Of a stretch of DNA of 64,000 nt, positions 1-12,236 are shown piece by piece. Each line of letters opens with the position of its first letter. Within the stretch, counting starts at the first letter, position 1. Source of the stretch: Spinacia oleracea (taxonomy: Eukaryota > Streptophyta > Magnoliopsida > Caryophyllales > Amaranthaceae); NCBI RefSeq assembly GCF_020520425.1, contig NC_079492.1, positions 140,062,361 to 140,126,360 on the forward strand, given 5' to 3'. The notes beneath the pieces are model-generated. The model did no database searches. It was given only the letters and a program-made list of their open reading frames with translations, and was not told where the DNA came from. Made by a program: the position numbers and the translations under genes.

Positions 1-871
1 CGAAGAGGAGTTCAAACGGAGTTCACGTGTCTAATGTGTCAAAAAGCAAATGAAACAGAAGCTCACATCTTTAGGGATTGCTGGATTGCAATGCGTATAT
101 GGAAATCATGCGATCTAGGAATTCAGGTGGGAAGTGCAAGCAACATTCAGATAGATGATTGGATTAAAAATTTCATAAGATTATTTTAGAAAGAAGATGG
201 TCGGTACAGCATGAGAGTGGTGGATTTTGTTGCAGTTTTATGGGCTATTTGGATGCACATAAACAATCTGGCATTTAGAAATGGTAGACTCAATCCTTAC
301 TCTATTATTCTAGCTATCCAGGATTTAAAGAAAATGTGTTCGATGGCTATTGAGACTAAGGGGAAAGCAGGGCATTGTCGAAAGGGTGATAATACAGGGG
401 GGGCATAATGGATCAGACCAGCTCAAGGTATGCCTCGTGGGTATGGATCGGAAGGAATATATCCAACCATTATAAGTGTGGATGGTGCTTGGAAACGAAG
501 AGGAAAATCTCACAAGTCGATGGAAGCAATTGGGTGGACAATAGTCATAGGTACGTGGAGTTACCGCTGGTGAGGGGGGGAAGAGTATATGGGCGACTAG
601 TATTCTGCAGACTGAAGCGATGGCGGTTCTGAATGGTCTGATAGAGGCTAAAGAAAGGGGTATTCTAAATGTGACGATCAGAACGGACTACAGTAATGTC
701 ATTCAGGCTCTTAGGCAATATCCTAATTGTGCTTTTGATGTTGTTGTTGTGTGTTCAGAGATCTTTAGGTTAGCTTTAAGTATGGAAAATGTTATGATTA
801 TTAAAGGCCATAGGGATTGTGTTAGAACGGCACATGATTTAGCAGTAGGAACTAGAAGGATGTTAAAATGA
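1..871 (+). mobile_element. 3' remnant of an L1-type LINE (zinc-binding and RNase H parts)
   Basis: The first 190 bases read as a zf-RVT module with the CLMC...H-x5-C pattern (CLMCQKANETEAHIFRDCW), followed by LWAIWMHINNLAFRN, typical of the spacer before RNase H in plant LINEs. Positions 620-871 read as the RNase H-like end (TIRTDYSNVIQAL, then VMIIKGHRDCVRTAHDLA). Reading frames change and an in-frame stop at about 187-189 interrupts the first part, so it is dead. The 5' part lies outside the window. No poly(A) tail is evident after 871. Confidence 0.85.
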
Positions 872-1655
872 CGTCGGCAACGGGTGTTGATGACGGCGGT
901 GGCAAGGCTGTGATGACAACAATGACAAGCTGGCAATGATGACGACAATGACGGTGGAAATATGACAGCGACGGTGGTGGCAAACTGGTGGAGGTAGTTG
1001 TTGTGGACACGTTTGATGATGGTGGAGAGAGAAAACAACTGAGATGAGAGAGAGGTGGATCGGAGGAAGTATTATCCTGGAGATTATTACCCTAGGGGGG
1101 GCTAGGGGAATTATTTACCCCCTAAATAAGGGGAATAGATTACTCCATGAATTTTCTCCCTCTATCCAAACATTAAAAATACCCAGAATAATTACTCCTT
1201 TAATTATTTTCCCTCTTTTACTCTCATTCCAGGCGGCCCCTAAGGGTGAACCGAATGTTAACACACACAAAAAAAATTCCAATAAAAAATTAGCACATTC
1301 ACTACTTGTATCATTATTATAAGAAAAATCAAATAACAATATGCTCATTCTCAGTATCGTTAGAGATATGAAGTATTGATATAATTTATGGGCAAGTGTA
1401 AAAGTCAAAACACTGTAATTAAAGTAAACGGGTGAAGTATATGAATGTCATTTGTCAAGTTATACAAGAAATAAGTAACAAGAGATAAAGATAAGTTCTC
1501 AAAAGTAGGCCGCTCAGACAAAAATAAATTCAAAGCATAATTAGTGAAAATTTAAGTTTAGATAATCAAATTATGTTGAATTGAACAAGCTAACAGAGTG
1601 TAATAACAGGTTCAAATTATTGTTCAAGCTTGTTGATTACTTCATAAATGGAGCT
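872..1655. other. Intergenic, no gene seen
   Basis: Positions 880-1000 are rich in GATGAC/ACGGTGG words and look like a degenerate simple repeat. The remainder is AT-rich. Short open frames here have no recognisable domain. Confidence 0.5.
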
Positions 1656-1660
1656 TCGGG

Positions 1661-2240
1661 TTTTTTTTTTGGTGCGAATGAACTACACGGTTAATACAAA
1701 TTACAAATGGGGCGGGAGAACTCAAACCTGAGACCTATAGTGCACATGCCCTTAGTCTACTCTTAACCATTAGGTCAAGGGACGATGATATAGGTCGTAA
1801 GTTGCGACAACAAAATGTTGTCGCAATCTTACGTGTCGGCGTTTCATTGGTACATGTAGGCACCACATATGCTACGCGTCATCAATTTTTTTTTACTATC
1901 AATTCAATATTTTTATTATGAAAATATATAAATAAGGTAGTCGATACAAATAAGGAAACAAATATTTATTATATTTATAGTAAATATATATTTCTTCTTA
2001 TCTTATAAATTACAAATTAAAAAAATAAAAATTATAATCTAATTATATATATTTGTGTAATTAAGATTTTCCTACCTTTTTTGTAACATGTATAATAGGT
2101 TATAAAATCTAAATATTTTAGTTTCCAAATACATTTATGACACATAGGCGTGTCATGTCACCATTGTGACACGGCTTAAAGGTCGCATGTTGCGACCTTT
2201 ATCATTTCCGTAGGTCAAGACCTCATTGGTAGAGCTTCAA
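1661..2240 (-). mobile_element. tRNA-derived SINE, split by a MITE
   Basis: On the minus strand this reads as a tRNA-like head (box A-like gacctaatggttaagag, box B-like caggtttgagttctc), then CATTTGTAATTTGTA, then an A-run (the T-run at 1661-1670 on plus). The SINE body is 1661-1779 plus about 2220-2240. A 431-bp MITE splits its 5' end. Related heads occur near 10.6, 11.7 and 45.8 kb. Its own target duplication is only weakly visible (gagcttc on both sides). Confidence 0.65.
1780..2210. mobile_element. MULE-type MITE with 9-bp target duplication
   Basis: The element is flanked by perfect 9-bp direct repeats taggtcaag (1771-1779 and 2211-2219), the length made by Mutator-like transposases. 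The ends form an ungapped inverted repeat of about 29 bp sharing ATGATA, AGGTCG and TGCGAC. There is no coding capacity. It sits in the tRNA-like head of a minus-strand SINE. Confidence 0.8.
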
Positions 2241-4240
2241 TTCGTTCAAATGAGCTTTGATCAAGTATGTTGAAGATCAATTATAAGTCATCTGCAACCC
2301 AAATTGTAAACCTAGATCGACTAATAACTCAATTTAAGTTGTTCGTTAATCTGAAGGAACGCATCATACATTTTGGAATGTTTGATTGATTTCAACAACT
2401 GCCTTTTGAAATGCCACTCATCGCTCAAATTAATGAATTTTGTTCCAACTTGTCAATATCGATCATGTCTAAACAAAGAAACAACGCACCATTTACAATT
2501 TCATGATGAGTAGTGCTCGTTGGCCACCACACACCACGTGTTAACCCTCAAAGTTGTTAAAATGGGTTTAGTTGTTGTGTGATCATGCATAGTGTTGGGT
2601 AGAGTTGGAAAAAGTTGACCCGATCAGGATCAGTTAATCCGAGCATAGTATATAAATAGTGGGTTTACGATTGGAATTTTCAATCCATTTATTGTTCAAA
2701 GCAACGGTTTTTCAATCCGTTTACTAAACGGGTTAGATTTTGATTGAGAGTTGTTCAACGATATGTTTATTATCAACCCAAACACGAACATGACCCGAAC
2801 TCATCTTTAATCAGCCATATCCTTATCCAATACTCCTCTACTATTATTACAACCAGGAATAATTCTTTTTTCTCGCATGTTATAATTAGTCTTTTTGTTT
2901 TCACAACCGCACTAATATAACATCAAACTAGATTTTCTCCTTCTCATTTGGTAGCTATTGTTTGTCTACATGTTATTCACAAATTTTCTCCCTAATATTT
3001 GGAAAATATAGTTGGTTAGTTTAATTTACTACTATAATACTCGTACATACATGTATACATACACTCAATACATGTATACATACACTCACTCGATTGGTAC
3101 GAAATACGACTTAATTTCTTACTGTGTCCCCGTTTAGATTAAGTAATAAATAAAATGAGTATAAACAAAACATAACTCACATAGAGTATTTTTATACACG
3201 TAAAGTTACTTCATATTCTCTCGTCCCATAATAACCCAAAAATGTGGGTATCCAGTTAGCATAATGTCCGAGTAGGCCACGGCAAATAGGGCCATAGTGC
3301 CATAGTTCCCACCGGGCACATGCAAAGATCTCAATTAAATAAAATAAAAAACACTTGGTCCACATTCAACAATTTCATTTAAGCTAAATGCTACACTCCA
3401 AACATAAACCACACATCATGTGATCAACATTAAATTTGGTTAACTTTGCTATAATGTTAAATATCATTGTCCTTTTCATCATATTCATATTTCTGTATGT
3501 AGGAGAATGTTTAGTTTACTATGATGACTCTATGAGTCGTGAGAAAGTGGAGGTTCTTTCATTTAACCGAAAGGCAGAGAAAAAAAAACTACGATATGAT
3601 CTACTACGTATAAGATTAGACTTGATTCTATCTTAAAAGGTTAATCGTTATTCTTCCTATGACTTCGGGTCATGTAGGCCCGGGTTTGGCGCAATGGCGG
3701 ACCTTCCCTATAATTGGTGGGTCGATCTGGTCCCCCAATCGAAATATTTCGTAATGTAATTTTAGTTATGGTCCCTTATAATTTGTGTGTAATTGTACTA
3801 TCATATATTACATTGCTTGAATTTCGTTTACCAGCCCTCTTACATAAACTGTTCAAGATCTGACACCGGTTCGGCGGTTCAACCACAATTTTTATATAAC
3901 GTAACTTATTATTATTGACCGAGTCAAGATTACTGAAGGTAATTAATACAGACCCTTGTCAGTCCAATCAATGCGACTCTCATTGAAACTATTATCGCCT
4001 TGCTCAAGCCGTTGGTCTACAAACCAACCTCTCATGTGACATTTGGTCTTGTCTTCAATTCATTGAAATTGTTACCCAACAGTCAATCATTAACCGTACA
4101 AATCGAAAAATCGAATTGTTATTCAACTTTAAGGCCTTATTCTTCTTAATTTTATTAAGCTGAATTGAAACAAAATAAAATGAATGGAGCTAATGTAACT
4201 AAAAGGAATTGAACAGAACTGAAATAAAGTCCAAAAACTA
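2241..4240. other. Intergenic, AT-rich
   Basis: No gene is supported. A short tandem duplication of tacatgtatacatacactca lies near 3045-3090. A GC-richer patch at 3655-3745 (gtaggcccgggtttggcgca) is unexplained. The 66-codon open frame at 3436-3636 has no recognisable domain. Confidence 0.5.
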
Positions 4241-4261
4241 TAGCGTTGATGCAACTAGGAA

Positions 4262-4600
4262 CAATTACTATGACATCCACTTTTTTCGAACATACCCTTT
4301 AATCAATTAATTAATCGAGGATAAATAAATTGCGAGGGTACATGAAAACACATAGACGATAATAATTTGAGACCGATTGAAAAAGGATCTAGCTCGAGTG
4401 CTATTATCGTTAATGTATATACAAATCTACTTTTGTCGAACATACCCTTTAATCAATCAACGATAAACAAATTGCAATTGTTAGTTAGGTACATGACAAC
4501 ACAACACAATAATAATGCTCAATGAAATCTGTCTATAATTTGAAACTGATTGAAAAAAGGATCAAGTCCAAGTGTTATTATCATTAATGTAAACAGGATT
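4262..4600. repeat. Diverged tandem duplication, two copies of about 170 bp
   Basis: The phrase tcgaacataccctttaatca recurs at about 4286 and 4437. Each is followed by matching segments (aaattgc..., gattgaaaaaggatc, then gtgctattatcgttaatgta or gtgttattatcattaatgta). The copies differ by several indels, so the duplication is old. Confidence 0.6.
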
Positions 4601-4876
4601 ATACACAAACCCAGAACAATCAGGGAAAAAAAATTTGTATACATATATGAATGATTTATCAAGAACAAAATGGATTCCTTCCTACAAAAAACTTCAATTC
4701 ACTACAACATATCTGATATCTACACGCCGAGGGATATATAGCTTAACACTCATTGAATGTTGTTATCGATGCTCGAACACTCGAACAGCGCCTCCTCGAA
4801 TAAGTAAACACACCTCTTCTTACATGAACATTGAAGAAGCGTTTACAAAAAAAATGTCATGTCATTTTTGAAAGGG

Positions 4877-5706
4877 TCAAAGTTTATGAGAAATTAAACC
4901 ATGAACTACAACAAGTGATATTATGAAGGATTGTTCCATTTTAGGCTCCATTTCCAAGCTTAATACATCATTTCCCAACATTATTCCGCTTGTCGATTTC
5001 TTTCTCTTAACCTACAACAATATCCATGACATTGACAACGCAAATTCATCAGAATTGAAACATCATTATGGAACGGAAGGAATATAATTATATTCAAGGT
5101 AGCCAGGTAACAAATTTATACCTGTGCGACCACAAGGCCATCGCCTCGAATAATCTCGAATTCTGATTTTTGAGCACATCCTTGGATTGTAAAACACGAT
5201 AATGCTCGAGATTCGTCACCTTCGATTGTAACTTGACAAGAAAAACCTTTTCCTTTCTTGTTAAAAACCTTGCTTATCTTGTTTACTTTAAACCATGGCC
5301 TCTCATTTTTAAGTACTCTATCATTTTTGTACCCATTCCAATGTTCTTTAACTCTCAACTTCTGCAAATACAATTCAAAACAAAATTATTAAGAAAACAT
5401 GCTCTACATATTTTTAAGGGACGGTGTATGCCCTAAAAACAATAGTATATAGTGTATATAATTAATTACCTTACGAATCAAGGTGCTTAAGACTTTTCCC
5501 TTAAGATCCATTAACAAGACTTGGCTACTACACTTAGTATCGTAATTATCGATACGATACACGATATTACCCGTAGAATCATAGATGGTGCAACCATTGC
5601 CGTTAAGGACTAGAGATTTCATCCAAACTGTAAATTTCTCGGTGGTTTCTCCCGACGAACGCGACGATGAAGGAGAAGATAAGAGATGAGGGTGAACTTT
5701 CGCCAT
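4877..5706 (-). CDS. LURP-one-related (LOR) protein, 203 aa, 3 exons
   Basis: Exons by splice borders and homology: 5706-5470 (79 codons), 5361-5122 (80 codons) and 5011-4877 (44 codons plus TGA). Every junction is phase 0 with GT..AG introns. The start MAKVHPH matches the family's usual start; an in-frame GTG lies just upstream but is not needed. Recognisable stretches are KFTVWMKSLVLNGNGCTIYD, VYRIDNY and LLMDLKGKVLSTLIRK in exon 1, GDGLVVAQ ending exon 2, and VKRKKSTSGIMLGNDVLSLE plus FIISLVVVHGLI in exon 3, which are the LOR hallmarks. The length (about 200 aa) is normal. LOR proteins have a tubby-like beta-barrel fold. Arabidopsis LURP1 is needed for full defence against the oomycete Hyaloperonospora, but most family members have no assigned role. 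A TATA-like ttatataagg lies about 160 bp upstream (minus strand). Intact by sequence. Confidence 0.93.
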
Positions 5707-5879
5707 CGATCTATACACTCTCTAATTAGAAGTGGTGTGTATAGTTATGAATCCCAAGTATATAACTTAAGTTTGGCGTAGTTGAAGAAAATTAAATGAT
5801 CTAGTTGATGAATATATATGGCCAGCGATTAGAGAATTATGATAGAGCTAAGTTTGAATGTTCTCCTTATATAACGGAG

Positions 5880-6600
5880 TGTTATGGACACCATGATAGT
5901 GCCAGTTACTCATATTGTCCCTACATATATTGCTCGTATTTTTATGTTATTTAATTACTCCCTTCGTTTCTGAATAAATGCATCACTTTCGCTGAGGTAT
6001 GAATTTGTCAATGTATAACTCTGTTCATTAATATATATCTCTAATTATCGATCTATTAGTAATTGATATACCGTGGCTAATCCAACAACGTATTTCATGA
6101 TAATATTTAATTTTATATGGAGTATGTAATATATACTCCGTATTAGTAAAAGATAAAAGTCAAAACTAGTATATGAATAGTACAAACGTTTAAGTGATGC
6201 CTTTAGTCAGAAATGATGCCCGGAGTGTTATAAAATGTTGTCTTTCTAATATAATATTTGTATAAAGAGGCAGTATTTGGTTGTATGTATGAGTTTTTGA
6301 CCCAAATAATGTGTGTATAATTTTCATATATGTATGAATGTATGACCCCGGCCTAAAAACTAATTTGTAATATATTGGACTAAATTTATAATATATAGTA
6401 TTCACATGAATCATGGAGATCGGATATGGGTATAATGCTGAATATTAATTTCTAGCTTATTCAATAATGTTGTTACTTGAATTGAAAGATACCAATTGAA
6501 AAGGTAACAGAAAATGAATAAAAAGATTTAGAGTATCAACCCTTGCAGTCTTGCACCACTATTATTCATCACTTGATTTTGTATTTTGATACGCTTATTT
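5880..6600. other. Intergenic, with one end of a Stowaway-like element
   Basis: TA followed by CTCCCTTCGTTTCTGAATAAA at about 5956 resembles the left end of a Stowaway MITE. No convincing right end was found, though atatggagtatgta near 6116 may be its decayed end. No gene is supported. Confidence 0.45.
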
Positions 6601-7054
6601 TGTTAGGTCATAATTTAACTCTAAAAATTTAAATTATCATAAGTGTTTGGGTGCCCAATTGACTCCCAATAGGACCTACAGCCCAAAAGTCCACTAGACT
6701 ATAAAGCAACATCAAAGGCTAAGTCAGCCAACCAACACGGCCCATGACCCATCAAATAATAAATGACCTAAGGGTATTTACTACACAAACACTATAAATA
6801 AGCCGCCAAGGCTCACAACTCAAGATACATCCAATTTATTGCCTTAACACTAATTTCTAGAGAACTCTCTCTAGAATCCGAACATAGTGCTTACTTAGGC
6901 ATCGGAGGGGCTTTCCTCGGAACACCCCCTAGCCCAGTTACTTTGTCCATTGTGCAGGTAACTTCAGAAGCTACACAACTAATCAAGCTACATCTTCCAC
7001 ATCGATCGACAAAAGGGTCTTCAATCCGAAACCCGTTGTTTCAACACCGGAACA
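6601..7054 (+). mobile_element. Solo-LTR-like fossil of an LTR retrotransposon
   Basis: It begins TGTTAGG and ends CCGGAACA, so TGTT/AACA form the short terminal inverted repeat of an LTR. Inside are a TATA-like ctataaataag and a block (ggcatcggaggggctttcct) that I recognise from R-U5 regions of plant LTR elements, possibly Ty3/Gypsy. No internal coding region or second LTR is present, which fits a solo LTR. No clear 5-bp target duplication was found, so it is probably fairly old. Confidence 0.55.
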
Positions 7055-8416
7055 ATAAGTAATCAGTGTAGAACTTAACAATATAATTAGTGCGTAGTGT
7101 TGATCGACTTTGTAAAATGGGTTTGGGCTGCACTCGTGAATCAGAAATAGGACGTATCTTTATTTTTCTCTTATACGTAGTATACTAGTATGGTATAACT
7201 TAATTACAATATGTTTAAATAAAAAGAACTATTTCAACTACCGTGATTTTTCTTTTTAGTGTGAAATTTCACTTGTATTTGTACGTCGTGGGGCACGTGC
7301 GTTAACTCCAGTTATGTGTGGTGAAAATAAATGCGATAAAAATTGGATTTTGTTCATATTAACTCGTAAACTACAATGATTTTTTAAAGATTTTAGAACG
7401 TGAGTATTTGATAAAGAACAATATAATATTGTAAAATAAATATAATGAGTATTTGATCACTCCCCCCTGTTAAGATGATTAGATAAGCTAACAGCCTAAC
7501 AGTTACGGAAATGTATACGACCCAAATACCTAACACATAATGTATAAGATAATTATATTCCCATTTTGGTAAGACGGTAAGCTTACCTTGTGGATATATA
7601 TAGAATTTCCAATTATTGCAATTAAAGAAATAAAGAAGTTAGTTTAATTAAGATGTTAAGGTCCATGTATATTCAGTTTGAGCAAACTTCGTTTTATATT
7701 AATTGTTTTTAATAATGTATTGGATATATCTTTGGATGAGTGATCGGTATACTTTACATTTGTCTTGGACCTAATTTTTGTTTTGTTCGTTAACTTTTTG
7801 GATATGGTTTTGTCCATTGTTCAACTTCACCAAAGCCCAAAGGGACCCAAAAAACAATTATTTTCAAAATTATTTTCGCGTTTATAATGTAATATGTCAT
7901 ATATAGACTAACTAAGGGTTATGGTCCGTTACATTCACCTTATTTCAACTAATTCAGGAAAAATAAATTCATATAAATAAGATAAGTTCAGATAAAATAA
8001 ATTCATAAAATATAAGGGATATTCAATACAATTAGTTATTAAAATATGTTATGATAAGATTTAATAAGTTCAGGTAAGTTAAGATAAGACAAATCAGAAG
8101 AAAAAAAAATGTGGTGAAATAGAACACGCCCTAAATTCAGATGAAGGTAATATTAAAATAGGATGGACCCATATTAGTTTTTTTTTTCAAAAAACAAAAA
8201 ACTTATATTATTGAGGTTAAAACTTCAAAAAAGAACTTTCAATTTAAGTTAAGCTCAACATATTGATAAGTGATAGTCGATATTCAAAGAAAAATGAGAG
8301 AAATTAGTTTAATTGGTTAAAACGCACGTATATTATACTAATTGGACTAAAATTTACAAAAATAATCTACTAGGTAATGAGGGTAATTAAAACACTTACA
8401 CAAACAGTAAGTACCC
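7055..8416. other. Intergenic, with a copy of the AAGTTCAG-rich repeat
   Basis: Positions about 7925-8140 hold a copy of a repeat family made of spaced aagttcagataag-type words, bounded by ttcacctta on the left and ggtgaaatagaacac on the right. The rest is AT-rich with no supported gene. Confidence 0.55.
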
Positions 8417-8427
8417 AAACGAGTTGT

Positions 8428-8603
8428 TTTTGTTTTTTTTGATGTACCATCCGGTTCACCTTTAGGGAAAATCCGAATCCGGAGCGAGTTCTGATTGGAT
8501 AGATTTTAGTCCCCTCCCAATTGTTATTGCGGGGGATCAAAAACAGGTCCTCCCTACCAAATTCAACCTCAATCGCCACTGAATCAACAGACAATTGGTT
8601 TCA
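8428..8603 (-). mobile_element. tRNA-derived SINE with 11-bp target duplication
   Basis: Perfect direct repeats aaacgagttgt flank it (8417-8427 and 8604-8614). On the minus strand it has a box A-like segment (gattcagtggcgattg), a box B-like segment (ctgtttttgatcccccg) and an A-rich tail (the T-rich run at 8428-8440 on plus). At 176 bp it is a normal SINE length. The 74-codon open frame across it is incidental. Confidence 0.8.
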
Positions 8604-8614
8604 AAACGAGTTGT

Positions 8615-9288
8615 ACTGTCTCTTGAATCTGCTTATAGCTACTAATTAAGTTAATGATCAACGTGAAGTACTGGACGATGTTTATATATTTAGGTGACTG
8701 TTCCAATATGCATTATATTTTTTTTGAATCCACTAAATTAATTTCGACTAATTTTGATTCGAAACGGGTTGGGGTCAACCAAGATCCGGGAAGATATCAA
8801 CAATTGCGATCCACATCTATCACGGTACCACCTACAAAAAGATGCACAAAAGAGGTCACCGTCCCATGCAACAGAGCAAAAATATCGACGACCACCACAT
8901 GCAATAATACAATAAACAAAGAACAATTAGTATTAAATTGTGGAGTACATAAATAAATAAAATTCACTTTTTAAAAAACTTCATTTTCGACAAAGAAATT
9001 ACTTGAAATAAATCACTTTCAACCAAAATTTGTTGTTGAACCTTGGCCAAGTGCCAAAGAGACAAAACAACAAGCTAAGCTTTCAATATTCCCTTGAATT
9101 TAAGGCCATAATTTCTGCCAACTTTTTTTTTGTCCCTAAAATTTCTTTATCATAATTCATTATGTCTAATAATAAACCACCCAATCCATTATATTTGTCA
9201 CCAAATAATGAAGCATTTAACACAATACTTGTTTTTCGAGGAATTTTTATTCATTATTATTAATGGACAATAATAATTGTAGATTAAT
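8615..9288. other. Intergenic, nothing recognised
   Basis: AT-rich sequence. A 100-codon open frame at 8654-8956 shows no domain or codon pattern that would support a gene. Confidence 0.4.
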
Positions 9289-9676
9289 CTATACCTAGTC
9301 TATACCTAGTATTTAAAAAAGAAAATCATATACCATTAGATGACATGTGTCACCATTCTTTCATAGATCATTAGATGACATGTGTCACCCCATATTTCAT
9401 CCATAATTATTTTTTTCAATTTTTCATTTGTTATATAAAGTATTTTACAGCTTCAACACCTCTTTCCCTTCATCTTCCTCTTTCAAAATCAATTCACCAT
9501 TTAGTTCATATATTCATTCAACCTCTTCCACTTCATCTCCCTCTTTAACATTCAATATTAATATACCATCTATTTTATATATTTTTAAATTTTAAATTTA
9601 ACTCATATATAAATCATATATTCCCACTAATTAAAATCACAAACCCACAATAAAATTAACACTTTAAAAGCTAGTT
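9289..9676 (+). mobile_element. Non-autonomous Helitron, 3'-truncated
   Basis: It starts with TCTATACCTAG, duplicated at 9289 and 9299, then TATTTAAAAAAG and two atgacatgtgtcacc units. This matches the complete copy at 14821-15248. The body includes pyrimidine-rich cttcatcttcctcttt blocks found in both copies. The 3' hairpin seen in the other copy is missing here. Confidence 0.6.
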
Positions 9677-10554
9677 AGCTTACTATGTAGTACATGTGTT
9701 GACGGTTCAATCCAATGGATCTTTATTGGATATGATGGTCTAGTAAAGGAGTATATAGTGAGGGTCCAAACCAGCCATTTAAAGCAAAAATTAGCAAAAA
9801 TAAAATGTATACTATGTACCAATAAATATTCCAATATTTTGTTGTTAGTTGGTGATAACGTTGACGGCATGTTAAGTAAACGTAATAAATAAAGGTATTA
9901 GTAATTAGTTTATCTCTAATTTTGAGAAAAATCTCTATGTACTTAGGAGGGATTAGTATTTGTGTTTATAAGATGATTACAAGTGCGCTGATCAGGCTTG
10001 ACATACAAATCATGGCAAGGCTCAAAAATCTTACTAATTCAAATGTGTGCGACCAAACCGCCATTTTTTTTAATTTGCTCTAACACAATGTTGAACTTGG
10101 GCCATTTGTCTAGACTTATCTCTTGGTTTTTCTGAACTTTTCTATTATTTTTCTTAAACCAAACTTATAAAAACTTATTTTTCTTTACATAATTTAACAC
10201 AAAATGATTGAAACTTGGTGTTAATGAACTAATTTTACTATTAAGTTAAAAAACAAACTTCAAAAGTTAAAAGATAATATATTTTTAAAACACTTTACAA
10301 ATATTCTGCCATAAAACGTTGCTTGGGAAAAGAACTACAGAGTGAAATTTTAGATTAAAAAAAATGCGACTGGGCCCATGTGGATGTCTCCAAAAATTGG
10401 ACATAGCTGCAAGCCCAAGAATATTGGGCTTATATAACTATATTCACAAACCAGTCCATTACTCGTTCTTCGTAGTGCTGTTTTTGTTTGAGCCCAATTT
10501 TAGAGAATTCTGCTTAACAATACGTTTTCCACCCCTACGTTATACACTTATAAA
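9677..10554. other. Intergenic, nothing recognised
   Basis: AT-rich. Short open frames at 9664-9870 and 10364-10615 have no recognisable product. Confidence 0.4.
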
Positions 10555-10645
10555 GACAAATATAAATTGCAATTGGAGAAGGGAATTCGAACACAGCACA
10601 GGCCCTCAGTCTTAACCATTAGCTCAAGACATTAGGGTAGTGATC
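10555..10645 (-). mobile_element. SINE fragment (tRNA-like head)
   Basis: The minus strand reads gtcttgagctaatggttaag (box A-like), then gtgttcgaattccc (box B-like). It is close to the SINE head at 1.7 kb. No tail or target duplication was identified. Confidence 0.55.
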
Positions 10646-10664
10646 ACTCTACCTTAAATTACTT

Positions 10665-10987
10665 CAAAAGGTCTTGCACGCACAAGGTGTACAATAAATT
10701 TATTGTACACCAAAATAACTTTTATGCAGTTTTTTGTTTTAATATATTTTTCTGTAACTTTTATATTATAAAATTAAAAAGTTGATAGATAAACATTTTA
10801 AAGGGTTAAATGATTAATTTATGCATTATTAGTGATTTTGAAGAAATAATTTTTATTCAAATGAAAAAATTTATCATTAAAAAATAGATAACTTTTACAC
10901 ATATAAATGTAACTTTTAAGCATTTTGAGTAACTTTTACTCCGGTGTATAATATTTATTGTACACCCATTATAAATAAGAATTTGTG
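10665..10987. mobile_element. MULE-type MITE, copy 1
   Basis: Flanked by perfect 9-bp repeats aaattactt (10656-10664 and 10988-10996). The ends are caaaaggtctt and, on the opposite strand, cacaaattctt. Inner inverted arms ggtgtacaataaatttattg and tttattgtacacc lie near both ends. A second copy at 44470-44789 shares the whole body and has a different 9-bp duplication, which fixes the borders. Confidence 0.85.
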
Positions 10988-11184
10988 AAATTACTTGGTC
11001 TACTCGAACTTTAGTAAAACAAAATTATAAATTTTGTAATATTTTGAAAATACCCATCAGAAAAAATGTAAAAATAGCAAACATGGTAGTGGTTTTTCCT
11101 TATTTCACAGTAAAACATGGTAGTGTACTTCCTAAACAATAGCAAACTTGGAGAATCTTGGCAAAGTCTAAGTTTTTAACCAAG

Positions 11185-11480
11185 ACTCCGTTTTATTGGA
11201 CTTATTTTGACTGAACTTATATTATCTGAATTTAACTGAACTTATCTGAACTTATCTAAACTTATCTGAACTTATCTAAACTTCACTAAACTAGTCTGAA
11301 CTTATATTATCTGAAATAAACTTATTTTGTTTGAAATAAACTTATTTGTATGTGAAAATGTCCGGAAAAAAACTTATTTTTGCTGAACTTATATTATCTG
11401 AACTTATCTAAACTTATCTAAACTTAACTGAACTTATTTTGTCTGAAATAAGTCAAAATAAGTTGAACAGAACAGGGCCT
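11185..11480. repeat. AAGTTCAG-rich dispersed repeat, copy
   Basis: It consists of many spaced aacttatctg/gaacttatct words. It begins ccgttttattggacttattt and ends taagttgaacagaacagggc. Related blocks lie near 8.0, 15.8, 16.0, 18.3 and 19.7 kb. The ends resemble each other in inverted orientation, so it may be a MITE whose interior is a 10-bp-period repeat. Confidence 0.6.
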
Positions 11481-11639
11481 AATAACATGCTCTCCAAACC
11501 CCATTTTTCTCTCAAAAAAGAAAAGAATACCCTGTACGTATGGCCATATCTAATTAAATTTATAAACTTTAACATTGAAGTGTCTATTAGGTTTTCATTT
11601 ATTATTTTTGATATGAATAAGCAGGCCACAAGAGCTTAA

Positions 11640-11715
11640 CGAATTACAAATTACAAATGAGAGAGCGGAAGTTTCAAAACTCGCAGACTCTCGGTATTTA
11701 CCACTACGCCAAAAG
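11640..11715 (-). mobile_element. SINE fragment (tRNA-like head)
   Basis: The minus strand reads ggcgtagtggtaaataccg (box A-like) and gagttttgaaacttcc (box B-like), then CATTTGTAATTTGTAATT as in the SINE at 1.7 kb. No target duplication was found. Confidence 0.55.
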
Positions 11716-11719
11716 CCAA

Positions 11720-12231
11720 TATCACGAAATTTTCTACTCCGTAGATCGAAAGAACACAAATGCTTAGGAATTTAGGGCTTGAATGGGTATACAGGAAGCA
11801 AAAGGAAGGTGGAACACTAATTAAGGTCAAAGTCTAACCAAATGAGTTGGAGTTGGTATTTAACTATTTAATTCAAATATGGACGCAGCTGTTGAACAAT
11901 ATTCTAGACAAATAGCACAATGGCTTCGACGCAATTTAGAAGATGGACTATAGTATACAGTGAATATGGTGTACCTTAAAGAACACAAGTACATAGCTAA
12001 AAAAATATTACCTTACCTCCTTAATAACCTGAATATATTTATATTTAAACTTTTATAACAAAAAAGTAAAATAATACAGTGCATGTTTTTTTGTTACAAT
12101 ATCATGTTCTTTTACTTGTATACATATATTATTTTGGTGCACCGTATTTATTGTGCACCATTATCCATGTTATTTTTATTTCGAGTTTAATATTTGGAGT
12201 TCATAGCTAAGACCTTAAGAATCCATACATA
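11720..12231. other. Intergenic, nothing firm
   Basis: A short inverted pair ggtgcaccgtatttattg/tgtgcacc near 12136-12160 hints at a decayed MITE. No gene is supported. Confidence 0.35.
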
Positions 12232-12236
12232 CTGAG

